Source: an uncultured Erwinia sp. | Lineage (GTDB): Bacteria; Pseudomonadota; Gammaproteobacteria; Enterobacterales; Enterobacteriaceae | Assembly (NCBI GenBank): GCA_945290265.1 | Contig: CALYQW010000005.1 | Location: 62,001-126,000 of the forward strand | Direction: 5' to 3' | DNA length: 64,000 nucleotides | Shown: positions 18,144-27,110 of the stretch, piece after piece | Layout: every line of letters starts with the position of its first letter | Position numbering within the stretch: position 1 is the first letter of the stretch | The notes under the pieces: generated by a model | Told to the model about the DNA's origin: nothing | Database searches by the model: none | Seen by the model: only the letters and a program-made list of their open reading frames with translations | Program-made: the position numbers and the translations under genes

Positions 18144-20223
18144 CCTGGCCTCATTATTACGTTTACCGAACAACCTGAAGGATACACAGTGGCAGGTACT
18201 GGCCGGGCCGGTGCTGATCCTGCTGATTCTGTCGATGATGGTGTTGCCGTTACCGCCTTTTATCCTCGATCTGTTGTTTACCTTTAATATTGCGCTTTCG
18301 ATTATGGTGCTGCTGGTGGCGATGTTTACCCAGCGCACCCTGGAATTTGCGGCCTTTCCCACCATTCTGCTGTTTTCTACCTTACTGCGCCTGGCGCTGA
18401 ACGTAGCATCCACGCGTATTATCCTGATGGAAGGGCATACCGGTGCCGGTGCTGCTGGCCGGGTGGTAGAAGCCTTTGGTCACTTCCTGGTGGGCGGTAA
18501 CTTTGCTATCGGTATCGTGGTATTTATTATCCTGGTGATCATTAACTTTATGGTAATCACCAAAGGTGCCGGGCGTATCGCTGAAGTAGGCGCGCGCTTT
18601 GTACTGGACGGGATGCCGGGTAAACAGATGGCGATTGATGCCGATCTGAATGCCGGTCTGATTGGCGAAGAAGAAGCCAAAAAGCGCCGTGCTGAAGTGA
18701 CCCAGGAGGCCGATTTTTACGGTTCGATGGACGGAGCCAGTAAGTTTGTCCGTGGTGACGCCATTGCCGGGATTATGATTATGGTGATTAACGTGATCGG
18801 CGGTCTGCTGGTGGGTGTGGTACAGCATGGGATGGATGTCGGTCATGCCGCTGAAACCTATACCCTGCTGACTATTGGTGATGGTCTGGTGGCTCAGATC
18901 CCGGCGCTGGTGATTTCTACCGCGGCGGGGGTGATCGTCACCCGCGTCAGCACCGATCAGGACGTGGGTGAACAGATGGTTACCCAACTGTTTAACAACC
19001 CGCGAGTAATGCTACTCAGCGCCGGGGTACTGGGACTGCTGGGTCTGGTGCCCGGCATGCCTAATCTGGTGTTTCTGCTGTTTACCGCCGCGCTGCTGGG
19101 ACTGGCCTGGTGGATGCGTGGTCGGGCGATGAAGCCGGAAGCGATGTCAGTTCCGGAAGTGATGCTTCAACAGGATAATGGCACTGCGGTGGAAGCCACC
19201 TGGGGTGATGTGCAGCTGGAAGATTCGCTGGGTCTGGAAGTGGGCTACCGCCTGATCCCGATGGTCGATCATCAGCAGGATGGCGAGCTGCTGGGGCGTA
19301 TTCGCAGTATCCGTAAAAAATTCGCCCAGGAGATGGGTTTTCTGCCGCCGGTGGTACATATCCGCGACAATATGGAACTGACGCCGGCACACTACCGTAT
19401 TCTGATGAAAGGGGTGGAGATTGGCAGCGGCGATGCCTGGCCCGGTCGCTGGATGGCGATTAACCCTGGCACCGCTGTGGGTACGCTGCCAGGAGAAACA
19501 ACGGTGGATCCGGCCTTTGGTCTGGAAGCGGTATGGATTGACAGCGCGCTGAAAGAGCAGGCGCAGGTCCAGGGCTTTACCGTGGTAGAGGCCAGTACCG
19601 TGGTGGCAACGCACCTCAATCACCTGATTGGTGAACATGCCAGCGAACTGTTTGGTCGTCAGGAAGCGCAGCAGTTGCTGGAGCGCGTTACCCAGGATAT
19701 GCCGAAGCTGACGGAGGATCTGATCCCGGGCGTGATCACCCTGACCACGCTGCATAAGGTGTTGCAGAATTTGCTGGCGGAGCGGGTCTCTATCCGCGAT
19801 ATGCGTACCATTATTGAAACCCTGGCGGAACATGCGCCGGTGCAGACCGATCCTCAGGAACTGACTGCCGTGGTACGCGTGGCGCTGGGACGGGCCATCA
19901 CACAGCAATGGTTCCCGGGCAACGGCGAAGTACAGGTGATTGGTCTGGATACTGCGCTGGAACGCCTGCTGCTACAGGCGCTGCAGGGGGGAGGGGGCCT
20001 GGAGCCGGGCCTGGCTGACCGTTTGCTGGCCCAGGCGCAGGCCGCATTGCAACAGCAGGAAGGGCTGGGTGCGCCGACGGTGCTGCTGGTGAATCACCCG
20101 CTGCGTCCGCTGTTGTCTCGCTTCCTGCGCCGTTCGCTGCCACAGCTGAACGTGATGTCCAATATGGAGCTGACCGACAATCGCCAGATCCGTATGACGG
20201 CGACCATTGGGGGGAACGGATGA
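18136..20223 (+). CDS. flhA: Flagellar export gate protein FlhA
   Basis: FlhA is the main inner-membrane component of the flagellar export gate; its cytoplasmic ring binds chaperone-substrate complexes. From ATG 18136 the protein has about 695 residues (692 in E. coli): eight membrane segments in the first 330, including the conserved FHIPEP-family block GAGRIAEVGARFVLDGMPGK, then a large cytoplasmic domain ending LLVNHPLRPLLSRFLRRSLPQL. I chose this ATG because MANLASLLRLP aligns with E. coli MSNLAAMLRLP; a TTG at 18115 would extend it by seven residues. The start lies inside the end of flhB and the stop overlaps flhE by ATGA. Confidence 0.96.
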   Translation: MANLASLLRLPNNLKDTQWQVLAGPVLILLILSMMVLPLPPFILDLLFTFNIALSIMVLLVAMFTQRTLEFAAFPTILLFSTLLRLALNVASTRIILMEGHTGAGAAGRVVEAFGHFLVGGNFAIGIVVFIILVIINFMVITKGAGRIAEVGARFVLDGMPGKQMAIDADLNAGLIGEEEAKKRRAEVTQEADFYGSMDGASKFVRGDAIAGIMIMVINVIGGLLVGVVQHGMDVGHAAETYTLLTIGDGLVAQIPALVISTAAGVIVTRVSTDQDVGEQMVTQLFNNPRVMLLSAGVLGLLGLVPGMPNLVFLLFTAALLGLAWWMRGRAMKPEAMSVPEVMLQQDNGTAVEATWGDVQLEDSLGLEVGYRLIPMVDHQQDGELLGRIRSIRKKFAQEMGFLPPVVHIRDNMELTPAHYRILMKGVEIGSGDAWPGRWMAINPGTAVGTLPGETTVDPAFGLEAVWIDSALKEQAQVQGFTVVEASTVVATHLNHLIGEHASELFGRQEAQQLLERVTQDMPKLTEDLIPGVITLTTLHKVLQNLLAERVSIRDMRTIIETLAEHAPVQTDPQELTAVVRVALGRAITQQWFPGNGEVQVIGLDTALERLLLQALQGGGGLEPGLADRLLAQAQAALQQQEGLGAPTVLLVNHPLRPLLSRFLRRSLPQLNVMSNMELTDNRQIRMTATIGGNG

Positions 20224-20627
20224 AAGCGTTGAAATCATTACTGTGGCTGGTACTGGCGTTGCCTGGCTTTTGCCAGGCGGTTCCCGCCTCATGGAATGCC
20301 AGTAGCGGTGGCCCGCTGCTGGTTAATCGTGGCGTCGCAGCTTCGTCGCGACCGCTGGTAGCCCCGGCCGATACGCGTGGTGAGATCACCGAGGTGATCT
20401 GGCATTACCGGCTGAGCACCCCGGCACCGGCGGGGTTGTTTGTTCGCCTGTGTTCCAGCAATCGGTGCGTGCCGCTGGAAGGTGGCAGTGGGACTACCCG
20501 GGGGTTGGCTAATATCGCGGCTGACGATACGCTGCAATTCATTTTTCAGGTAGAGGGTAAGGGGCGGATTTGGCCGCAGCCGCGGGTGTTGAGTGCCGGG
20601 GTTAAGGTGAATTACGAGGCGCATTGA
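20220..20627 (+). CDS. flhE: Flagellar periplasmic protein FlhE
   Basis: FlhE is a small periplasmic protein made with the flagellar export genes; in Salmonella it is reported to limit proton leakage through the export gate. The 135-residue product has a clear signal peptide (KSLLWLVLALPGFCQA, cleavage near residue 20) and the family pairs of cysteines in LCSSNRCVPLEG. It overlaps the flhA stop by four bases and is the last gene of flhBAE. Confidence 0.93.
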   Translation: MKALKSLLWLVLALPGFCQAVPASWNASSGGPLLVNRGVAASSRPLVAPADTRGEITEVIWHYRLSTPAPAGLFVRLCSSNRCVPLEGGSGTTRGLANIAADDTLQFIFQVEGKGRIWPQPRVLSAGVKVNYEAH

Positions 20628-20988
20628 GTGTGGTTGTTTGAGCCTGGCTGTTTGTGTTTTTAAAAGCCAGGGTTTAAAGCCAGGTCAACTACGTTTCACC
20701 ATTCCGCTGCGCGGACTGGCGAGCAGGACGGCCAGTCGCCGCCGCCCTGCACCCGGGCTTGCGGCGTCACATCGCCCGCTGTCGCGGGTTCCCTCGGCTA
20801 CGCCAATTTCTGGCGGACCGGCGTGATTCGCCATCCAGGCGAAGCACGCCTCGCATCGCCGTCCCTGGCGATTCGTCCTGGAAATCGTCGTAACCTCGGC
20901 AACGTTCCTGATGCCGCCCAAAGGTCAACTGCAAAAGCCAAGTTAACGTCTAAGACCTGTGTTTGCGGTAATTGAGCCTGAAATGGAT
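20628..20988. repeat. GC-rich intergenic block, possible dispersed repeat
   Basis: About 360 bases lie between the convergent flhE and argS genes. The first part holds a hairpin, CCTGGCT (20643-20649) with AGCCAGG (20665-20671), that could end flhE transcripts. The middle (about 20691-20900) is very GC-rich with CGCC, GGCG and TCGC clusters, unlike the flanks, and is bounded by copies of GGTCAACT at 20683 and 20923. Both strands are open for 60-80 codons, but the translations are low-complexity Arg/Pro/Ser and not recognisable. The look is of a non-coding dispersed element; copies elsewhere cannot be tested here. Confidence 0.4.
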
Positions 20989-22719
20989 TTACATACGCTC
21001 TACGGTTTCAATTCCCAGGGTATCCAGACCCTGTTTCAGCATTCTGGCGGTCAGCAGTGCCAGACGCAGGCGGCTCTGTTTGGTGGCCTCATCTTCTGCA
21101 CTGAGGATCGGGCAGTGTTCATAGAATGCCGAGAACAGACCGGCCAGATCGTATAACCACGCACACATGACATGCGGCGTACCTTCGCGCGCCACCTGAG
21201 TGATGGTTTCTTCAAACTGCAGCAGACGCACCGCCAGCGCTTTTTCACGATCTTCACTGATGCGGGTGACGCCGTTAGCATCATCCAGCTCAATGCCCGC
21301 CTTGCGGAATACCGACAGTACGCGGGTGTAGGCATACTGCATATAAGGCGCGGTGTTACCCTCAAACGCCAGCATATTATCCCAGTCAAACACGTAATCG
21401 GTGGTGCGGCTTTTCGACAGATCGGCGTACTTCACCGCACCGATGCCGACGATATTGGCCAGTTTTTTCAGCTCGTCTGCCGGCATATCCGGGTTTTTCT
21501 CGCTGACCAGCGCGGTGGCGCGCTCTACCGCTTCATCCAGCAGATCGGTCAGACGAATGGTGCCGCCGGCACGGGTTTTAAACGGCTTGCCGTCTTTACC
21601 CAGCATCATGCCGAACATATGGTGCTCCAGCGGTACAGAGTCCGGCACATAACCCGCCTTGCGCACAATAGTCCACGCCTGCATCAGGTGCTGATGCTGA
21701 CGTGAATCGATATAGTACAGCACCCGGTCAGCATGCAGCGTTTCATAACGGTATTTGGCGCAGGCAATATCGGTAGTGGTATACAGGTAGCCACCATCCT
21801 TTTTCTGGATGATCACTCCCATCGGCTCGCCTTCCTTGTTTTTGTACTCATCAAGGAACACCACGGTGGCACCTTCACTTTCCGTCGCCAGCCCTTTGGC
21901 TTTCAGATCGGCGACAATGCCTGGCAGCATCGGGTTATACAGGCTCTCACCCATCACATCGTCTTCGGTCAGGGTAACGTTCAGACGCTGATAAACCTGC
22001 TGGTTCTGCGCCATAGTGATATCCACCAGACGCCGCCACATCTTACGGCAATACTCATCACCACCCTGCAGCTTCACCACATAACCGCGCGCGCGCTCTG
22101 CAAAGGCTTCATCTTCATCGTAATGACGCTTGGCTTCGCGGTAGAAGGCTTCCAGATCGGCCAGCGCCATATCTTCATGGTTTTCGTTCTGCTGCTTTTC
22201 CAGATAAGCAATCAGCATCCCGAACTGGGTACCCCAGTCGCCCACATGGTTGGCACGAATAATTTTATGCCCGATAAACTCCAGGGTACGTGCTGCCGCA
22301 TCGCCAATGATGGTGGAGCGCACGTGACCGACATGCATCTGCTTAGCCACGTTTGGCGCAGAGTAGTCAATAACAATGGTTTGTGGCGTGACCGGCGTCA
22401 GACCGAATTTATTCGCGCTAAGCGCGCCATCAATCTGCTGAGACAGCCAGGCTGGCTCGAGAAAAATATTGATAAAACCCGGTCCGGCGATTTCAACTTT
22501 ACTGGCAATAGCGGTGAGATCCAGCTGTTCCAGCACCTTTTCTGCCAGTTGTCGCGGTGGCAAGCCCAGCGTTTTCGCCACGGCCATCATGCCGTTAGCC
22601 TGGTAATCACCAAACTGAGGTTTTGCCGACTGGCGCACCTGAGGCTCACAGTCTGCCGGAGCACCCACTGCGACCATCGCCTGACGAACTTTTTCTGAAA
22701 GAAGGGCCTGAATATTCAC
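20989..22719 (-). CDS. argS: Arginyl-tRNA synthetase
   Basis: ArgRS charges tRNA-Arg in translation. The 576-residue protein (577 in E. coli) is a class I synthetase with an N-terminal tRNA D-loop domain (about 1-100), the HIGH-type ATP motif HVGHVRST at 129-136, the catalytic Rossmann domain and the C-terminal anticodon-binding DALR domain. A canonical KMSK is not seen; the E. coli enzyme, to my knowledge, also lacks it. It ends [17 protein letters not shown]. Transcription runs leftwards, convergent with flhE. Confidence 0.97.
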   Translation of the reverse strand: MNIQALLSEKVRQAMVAVGAPADCEPQVRQSAKPQFGDYQANGMMAVAKTLGLPPRQLAEKVLEQLDLTAIASKVEIAGPGFINIFLEPAWLSQQIDGALSANKFGLTPVTPQTIVIDYSAPNVAKQMHVGHVRSTIIGDAAARTLEFIGHKIIRANHVGDWGTQFGMLIAYLEKQQNENHEDMALADLEAFYREAKRHYDEDEAFAERARGYVVKLQGGDEYCRKMWRRLVDITMAQNQQVYQRLNVTLTEDDVMGESLYNPMLPGIVADLKAKGLATESEGATVVFLDEYKNKEGEPMGVIIQKKDGGYLYTTTDIACAKYRYETLHADRVLYYIDSRQHQHLMQAWTIVRKAGYVPDSVPLEHHMFGMMLGKDGKPFKTRAGGTIRLTDLLDEAVERATALVSEKNPDMPADELKKLANIVGIGAVKYADLSKSRTTDYVFDWDNMLAFEGNTAPYMQYAYTRVLSVFRKAGIELDDANGVTRISEDREKALAVRLLQFEETITQVAREGTPHVMCAWLYDLAGLFSAFYEHCPILSAEDEATKQSRLRLALLTARMLKQGLDTLGIETVERM

Positions 22720-23077
22720 CGAGTTACCTTAATTTTGCTGAAAGCTCTGCACAGTGGCGGCCAGGTTGCCGCTGCCAGCGAAAGGGAGCCAGTCCGCCCG
22801 CGCCACTGCGTTCAAAAATAAAGAAGAAAAGTATACTGTATTTCGCACCCGCTTAGCCAGGTGTCGCAGCTACGGCAGCCTGCTATTTGGCGGCATGGAG
22901 GGGCAAAGACTCGCCATCCGGATGTGATTTGCATGTCAACTGTGTTTAACGTAATCAGAAAATTTCAGCCAGATGATATTGTTTTGGATGTCTCTGACAG
23001 CGATGATAAAGGGTTGGAAAAGTCTGAAAATAGTCTTAATTACTTATAATATTTAATAGACAAAGGAACTGACTATA
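22720..23077. other. argS upstream region and junction with AT-rich patch
   Basis: The first 140 bases are GC-rich and should hold the argS promoter. From about 22930 the composition shifts to AT-rich. A 38-codon frame from ATG 22933 to TAA 23049 (start MSTVFNVIRKF) has no ribosome site and is not recognised; it may be a gene fragment. A good ribosome site, AAGGAA (23063-23068), belongs to the following DUF3289 frame. Confidence 0.4.
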
Positions 23078-23881
23078 ATGCAACTACTGAATTGTCCACT
23101 GACTATATTTACCTCGCAAAAACGGTTCAATGATCGTAGCGCAGATGATATGAAATGTGGTGATCTTGATGAATACACGCTAAAGAATCGTTATCATCTT
23201 GGTCAGATATCTAACTACATTGACTGGGCCAGTTATAAACCCTCTTACGATCATCCCGCCACGCGACAAACTCCTGCTGTAAGTAAGGAAAAGGCGGTTT
23301 CTATATTGTTCGATGAACTAAGGGGAACGTCATGGGTTTATTCTTTTAGAGGGCCGTATAAAGGACTTATTGTGGATATGTTTAATCATATGCAGAATAA
23401 GAATGGCGTTGATTTCAGTGATATTCGTTTAAATCAGGCTTATAAGGAATTGATTGAAAGTGAGCGCTCTGAATCAAGTGTTTTAGCTGGCATGAAATTC
23501 GTACTGGATTGATTCGACTTCAAATCATCTTCATTAACAAAAGCATCATTTTCTGATGTATTTAAAACTTTGCGTTTACCAAAGTACATCCGCTGGCGTG
23601 ACTGGTTCAATGGAATGGGGATCACAGTTCATGATATAAATAGCACTGAAATAATTATTGAATCTGTTGAGGTTGAGAACAAAAAATACACTGCCGTTAT
23701 TCGGTTTAAGGCTCAGGATCATTTTGGACTGGATAGTGATGATATATTAAAATTAAAATTTAATGCCATCTCATTTTTCAGAATATGGTTTGTATTGCAA
23801 AGGTATCAGAAATTCGCATTTAAACCTTTTTTTACTAATTTTGAAGCTATTGTAGAGATAAAAGGTGATGTTAATGATTAA
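23078..23881 (+). pseudogene. DUF3289 (YPO3983-type) gene interrupted by one in-frame TGA
   Basis: The frame starts at ATG 23078 behind AAGGAA and reads MQLLNCPLTIFTSQKRFND, CGDLDEYTLKNRYHLG and FDELRGTSWVYSFRGPYK up to TGA at 23510-23512. The same frame continues without a shift to TAA 23879-23881 with the family's C-terminal half: WFNGMGITVHD, AQDHFGLDSDDI, FFRIWFVLQRY and FKPFFTNFEA. Together these make one roughly 267-codon DUF3289 protein split by a single nonsense codon. DUF3289 proteins are of unknown function and often lie near DUF943 genes, sometimes in secretion-effector neighbourhoods. The final codons overlap the DUF943 gene. A functional truncated N-terminal half, or readthrough of the TGA, remains possible. 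Confidence 0.78.
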
Positions 23882-24320
23882 AGGATGCGTAATTTTCATT
23901 ACTTTATCGCTCTGTGGTTTTTTATTATACCTGTGTTTTATTCCCGTTGAAATTATCAGGGTAGATGGGAGTATTGTTTATTTAAAACACATGCCATTTA
24001 CCAATAAAGGTAAAATTGACTGGTGGAATAAAAACAGAGAAATGTTAAAAAGAGACTATCCTGGCATAGTAAATCAAAACGATTTTAATGTGATATTAAA
24101 GAATTTCGAAAATACTGTCCGTCTGCCAGATGGAAGTAATGATGGAGATCGTGAAGATTACAATTGCTATGATGATATCAAAGGTAATGAAAACTGTATA
24201 TTTAAGCAACCGGTAGTAAGAATCAATGGCAATAGTAGTCATGGAACATTTTTTAGCCTTGACCATGAATTATACCTTCAAAAACCGGATGGGAAATTAA
24301 TATTGCTGAAATCTTATTGA
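23874..24320 (+). CDS. DUF943 family membrane-anchored protein
   Basis: A 148-residue protein with an N-terminal membrane helix (CVIFITLSLCGFLLYLCFIP) and the DUF943 blocks VEIIRVDG, LKHMPFTNKGKIDWWNKNREMLK, CYDDIKGNENC and THGTFFSLD-type GTFFSLDHELY. The family's function is unknown; members are found in enterobacteria, often beside DUF3289 genes. I chose ATG 23874 because AAAGG lies 8 bases before it; ATG 23868 would put that site only 2 bases away. It overlaps the end of the broken DUF3289 frame. The gene itself appears intact. Codon usage is AT-rich, unlike the flanking housekeeping genes, which suggests acquisition by transfer. Confidence 0.8.
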   Translation: MIKGCVIFITLSLCGFLLYLCFIPVEIIRVDGSIVYLKHMPFTNKGKIDWWNKNREMLKRDYPGIVNQNDFNVILKNFENTVRLPDGSNDGDREDYNCYDDIKGNENCIFKQPVVRINGNSSHGTFFSLDHELYLQKPDGKLILLKSY

Positions 24321-24332
24321 CCAGAAACAGTT

Positions 24333-24467
24333 ATGGTAACTCAGGGGGGGGTGATTGACAGCTGTCCGGGTGAATGTCCGGCAGCGTCGACAATAGTTGA
24401 AAATGTGTTATTAGAAGATTTTCTATTTTATTTGATTCAGGATAAAAGCAGAGGCTACGAAGACTGA
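24333..24467 (+). CDS. Possible 44-codon orphan fragment
   Basis: ATG 24333 to TGA 24465-24467 encodes MVTQGGVIDSCPGECPA and then an acidic helix-like tail (VENVLLEDFLFYLIQDK). It contains a run of eight G residues (24344-24351) near its start. No good ribosome site is present. Not recognised; it may be the remnant of a larger gene in this decayed patch. Confidence 0.2.
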   Translation: MVTQGGVIDSCPGECPAASTIVENVLLEDFLFYLIQDKSRGYED

Positions 24468-25176
24468 AAGAGTGTCTTCAAAAAGAAGAGGTATTTATAG
24501 GGAGTTGAGTTGATTTACGTAGTTTTTTTCTGGCATTATTTCGGTCTCATTAATTAAATTAATTATTTTAGGGGGTAGCTATTATGGAACATCCAGAAGT
24601 AAAGTAAGGTGATTTTATCGTTGTAGGTAAGTTGAAATGTATTATTAGATTTGTGTACGATGAACCAAAACTGGGTATCTGCAATGTCGTTTTTCACACA
24701 TCAAAACCTACAACTCATGATGTAGATTGGAATGGCGAATCTTGGGTTTTATCCGATCGGCCTGATTAAGGTGGGTGTATTTCTGTGTCAGATAAACACT
24801 ATCGCTCACTAAAAAATTGGAGTAGTTCAGAAAAGTTTATCTACGATGCTGAATATATAAAAATAACGGATGCGTAGTGATCTTATTTACTGATTCTTGA
24901 TACATGGCCATCTGATTGTGATGAGACCGTTTTTAATGGTTATGATAATCGTCACTCAGCCAGATGGTTTCTGGTGTCAGGTCAGTGGAAGGTAAAAACC
25001 ATTGGATATGAGACAGATGATTTACGACTCATTTGGAGTAACGTTAACCGGCTGAGCAGTCTTTTTTCTCAACCCGGCACTGATATGTAAATCGTAAATC
25101 TCATTTTTTGTCTGTTACAGCATGACCTTAACAAGGGTAGCGTATTAATACACCGTTTTCTTAGAGGTTTTACTTT
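24468..25176. other. AT-rich non-coding and decayed stretch before yecM
   Basis: This stretch holds the multi-stop remnant at 24584-25090 and the yecM upstream region. No intact gene longer than 60 codons is present on either strand. TTAGAGG (25160s) is the likely yecM ribosome site. Confidence 0.5.
24584..25090 (+). pseudogene. Multi-stop gene remnant of unknown family
   Basis: One frame opens with ATG 24584 (MEHPEVK) behind GGGGGTAG, stops at TAA 24605-24607, and continues in the same frame as GDFIVVGKLKCIIRFVYDEP, THDVDWNGESWVL and SDRPD to a second TAA at 24767-24769. It runs on to TAG-TGA (24875-24880) and then is open again through WPSDCDETVFNGYDNRHSAR to TAA 25088-25090. The coherent protein-like sequence across several in-frame stops, with no shift, indicates a gene (or two adjoining genes) inactivated by point mutations. 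The first part resembles small hypothetical proteins seen in enterobacterial accessory clusters, but I cannot name a family. Confidence 0.5.
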
Positions 25177-25743
25177 ATGCCTTCTTTTTCTCAGATAGCC
25201 GAACTGTCCGATCTGGTGGCCGATCTGCCGCGTTTTTCCGCTGCTCTGGAGCAACTGTCAGCGCGCTTAGGGCTGGATCTCACTGCGCTTGAACCGGATC
25301 ATATTGCCGTCAGATGCCACCAGAACACCACGGCAGAGCGCTGGCAGCAGGGGCTGTTACAGGCCGGAACGCTGTTTTCCAGCAAGCAGATTGCCGGGCG
25401 GCCCATCGCGCTGTTTGAACTGGCACAACCGCTGACCCTGTTGAACTGGCAAATCAGCGTGCTGGAATTACCCTGGCCGGGGGCGCGCCTGTATCGTCAC
25501 GAAGGCTGGGAGCATGTGGAAATTGTGCTGCGCGGTGCGCCGGAGACTCTGGCCAGCCGGGCGCTGGCGCTGATGAGTGATGATGGTTTATCACAGCAGG
25601 GCATTTCGGTAAAAAGCAGTCTGCCGCAGGGCGCAGGTGAGCGCCTGGCCAACCCGGTTCTGGCCGTCACCGACGGGCAGATCACCATTAAATTCCATCC
25701 GTGGAGTTTGCAGGAGATTGTCGCCAGTGAGCACGCCAGCTAA
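25177..25743 (+). CDS. yecM: YecM, VOC-fold family protein
   Basis: YecM belongs to a conserved enterobacterial family with a vicinal-oxygen-chelate-like fold; its biochemical role is not established. The 188-residue product matches the family length (about 190) with DHIAVRCHQNTTAERW, ISVLELPWPG, EGWEHVEIVL and ITIKFHPWSLQEIV. In E. coli yecM also lies between argS and cutC, supporting the assignment. Its stop overlaps the convergent C-S lyase gene by four bases. Confidence 0.88.
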   Translation: MPSFSQIAELSDLVADLPRFSAALEQLSARLGLDLTALEPDHIAVRCHQNTTAERWQQGLLQAGTLFSSKQIAGRPIALFELAQPLTLLNWQISVLELPWPGARLYRHEGWEHVEIVLRGAPETLASRALALMSDDGLSQQGISVKSSLPQGAGERLANPVLAVTDGQITIKFHPWSLQEIVASEHAS

Positions 25744-26885
25744 CTGAGCGCGTTAATGGCCCGGGTAAAGCGCTGCAGGGCCTGTTCCAGCAGCGCGCGG
25801 CGGCAGCCAAAATTGATCCGCACAAAACCGGGATCGCCAAAATCGGTGCCTGCCGTCAGACCCAGCCCGTGTTGTTCGAAGAATTTTGCCGGGCTGGCTA
25901 AATTGAGCTCCCGGGCGTCGATCCAGCCGAGAAAGGTGGCTTCAGGCGTGACCATATGCAGTCCGGGTAGGGCATTAATATGCGTGCTCAGCCGGTCGCG
26001 GTTAGCACGCAGATAAACCAACTGTTCATCCAGCCACGGTTGCCCGTTTCGCCAGGCAGCATCGCAGGCGACCAGCGCCAGAACGTTGGCATCCGGCACA
26101 ATCCCTTTCGCCATTTGTTGAAAGCGGGCGCGCAGTTGTGGATTAGGGATAATCGCCACCGATGCGCCAAGCCCGGCAATATTAAAGCTTTTTGAGGGCG
26201 ACATCAGCGTAATACTGCGTTGGGCAGCATCTTCGCTCAGACTGGCAAACGGAATATGCTCCACGCCGGGTTCCAGCACTAAATCACAGTGAATTTCATC
26301 GGAGCACACCAGCAAATCGTGGCGTTGGGCAAACTGCAGCTGTGCCTGTAACTCATCCCGACGATACACCGTGCCGCCGGGATTCATCGGGTTGCACAGC
26401 ATCAGCAGTTTTTCCGCCCCCGTCAGCTGTGGTGCCACTGCATCCCAGTCGGCTAACCAACGTTGCTGTGATAAACGAAGCGGTGCCGTCAACTGAGTAC
26501 GTTCAGCCATGGCGGAGGCGGTGCGAAAAGGGGGATAAACCGGTGTTGGAGCCAGGGTGCTTTGTTGTGGCTTAGTAAAGGCGCGCACGCAGAGATTCAG
26601 GCCACAGACGACGCCGGGCAGAAATACCACTGATTCCGCCGCGATCTGCCACTGATAGCGGCTGGCCATACGTTCGACTACCAGCGCTTTCAACTGATTA
26701 CTAATAACGCCATAACCAAAAACTCCGTGCTTAATACGTTGTTGCAGTGCGTCAGTGATGCAGGGCGCAGCATGAAAATCGGTATCGGCAATCCACAGCG
26801 GAAGGATATCCCGGTCACCATATTTCTGCCATTTCAAACTATCGCTGTGACGGCGGTCTATAGGTTGGTCAAAATCGAATGCCAT
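25740..26885 (-). CDS. MalY/PatB family PLP aminotransferase (cystathionine beta-lyase type)
   Basis: Fold-type I PLP enzymes of the MalY/PatB group cleave C-S bonds of cystathionine and related thioethers; E. coli MalY also represses maltose genes. The 381 residues carry LPLWIADTDFHAAPCI near the start, NPMNPGG (about 166-171), CSDEIHCDL, and the PLP lysine K232 in SPSKSFNIAG. An Arg near the C-terminus (FVRINFGC) would bind the carboxylate. The gene is not part of the E. coli cutC-yecM arrangement, so it is an insertion relative to E. coli. Substrate and physiological role are not decided by sequence; PatB-type C-S lyase is the best guess. Confidence 0.82.
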   Translation of the reverse strand: MAFDFDQPIDRRHSDSLKWQKYGDRDILPLWIADTDFHAAPCITDALQQRIKHGVFGYGVISNQLKALVVERMASRYQWQIAAESVVFLPGVVCGLNLCVRAFTKPQQSTLAPTPVYPPFRTASAMAERTQLTAPLRLSQQRWLADWDAVAPQLTGAEKLLMLCNPMNPGGTVYRRDELQAQLQFAQRHDLLVCSDEIHCDLVLEPGVEHIPFASLSEDAAQRSITLMSPSKSFNIAGLGASVAIIPNPQLRARFQQMAKGIVPDANVLALVACDAAWRNGQPWLDEQLVYLRANRDRLSTHINALPGLHMVTPEATFLGWIDARELNLASPAKFFEQHGLGLTAGTDFGDPGFVRINFGCRRALLEQALQRFTRAINALS

Positions 26886-27110
26886 GCAGGGTTTTCCCGT
26901 TACAATAAGAAATAAGTAAGAGAGGATCCTCAGCGATGCCAGAGCGCATGGCTATAGCGGTTGCATCGGAAAAATAGTAGCGACAGAGTTTATCGCGGGT
27001 CAATCCGCCAGCATAAACCTGGCGATATGCCGATGCATAAATGATGTTGGCAAAGTAAGGCCCAGGTTCATCAATAACAGTTGTTGGACCAGGCTCAAAG
27101 GAAAATATCA

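Noticed and set aside
20685-20921. 78-codon open frame on the minus strand in the flhE-argS gap
   Set aside because: Low-complexity Arg/Gly/Ala translation with no ribosome site; better explained as a GC-rich non-coding element.
21733-22698. Long 321-codon open frame on the plus strand
   Set aside because: It is entirely antisense to argS, a well-supported gene, and its translation has no recognisable domain or sensible composition.
23510-23512. TGA as a selenocysteine codon in the DUF3289 gene
   Set aside because: The family is not known to use selenocysteine and no convincing SECIS-type hairpin follows directly; a nonsense mutation is simpler.
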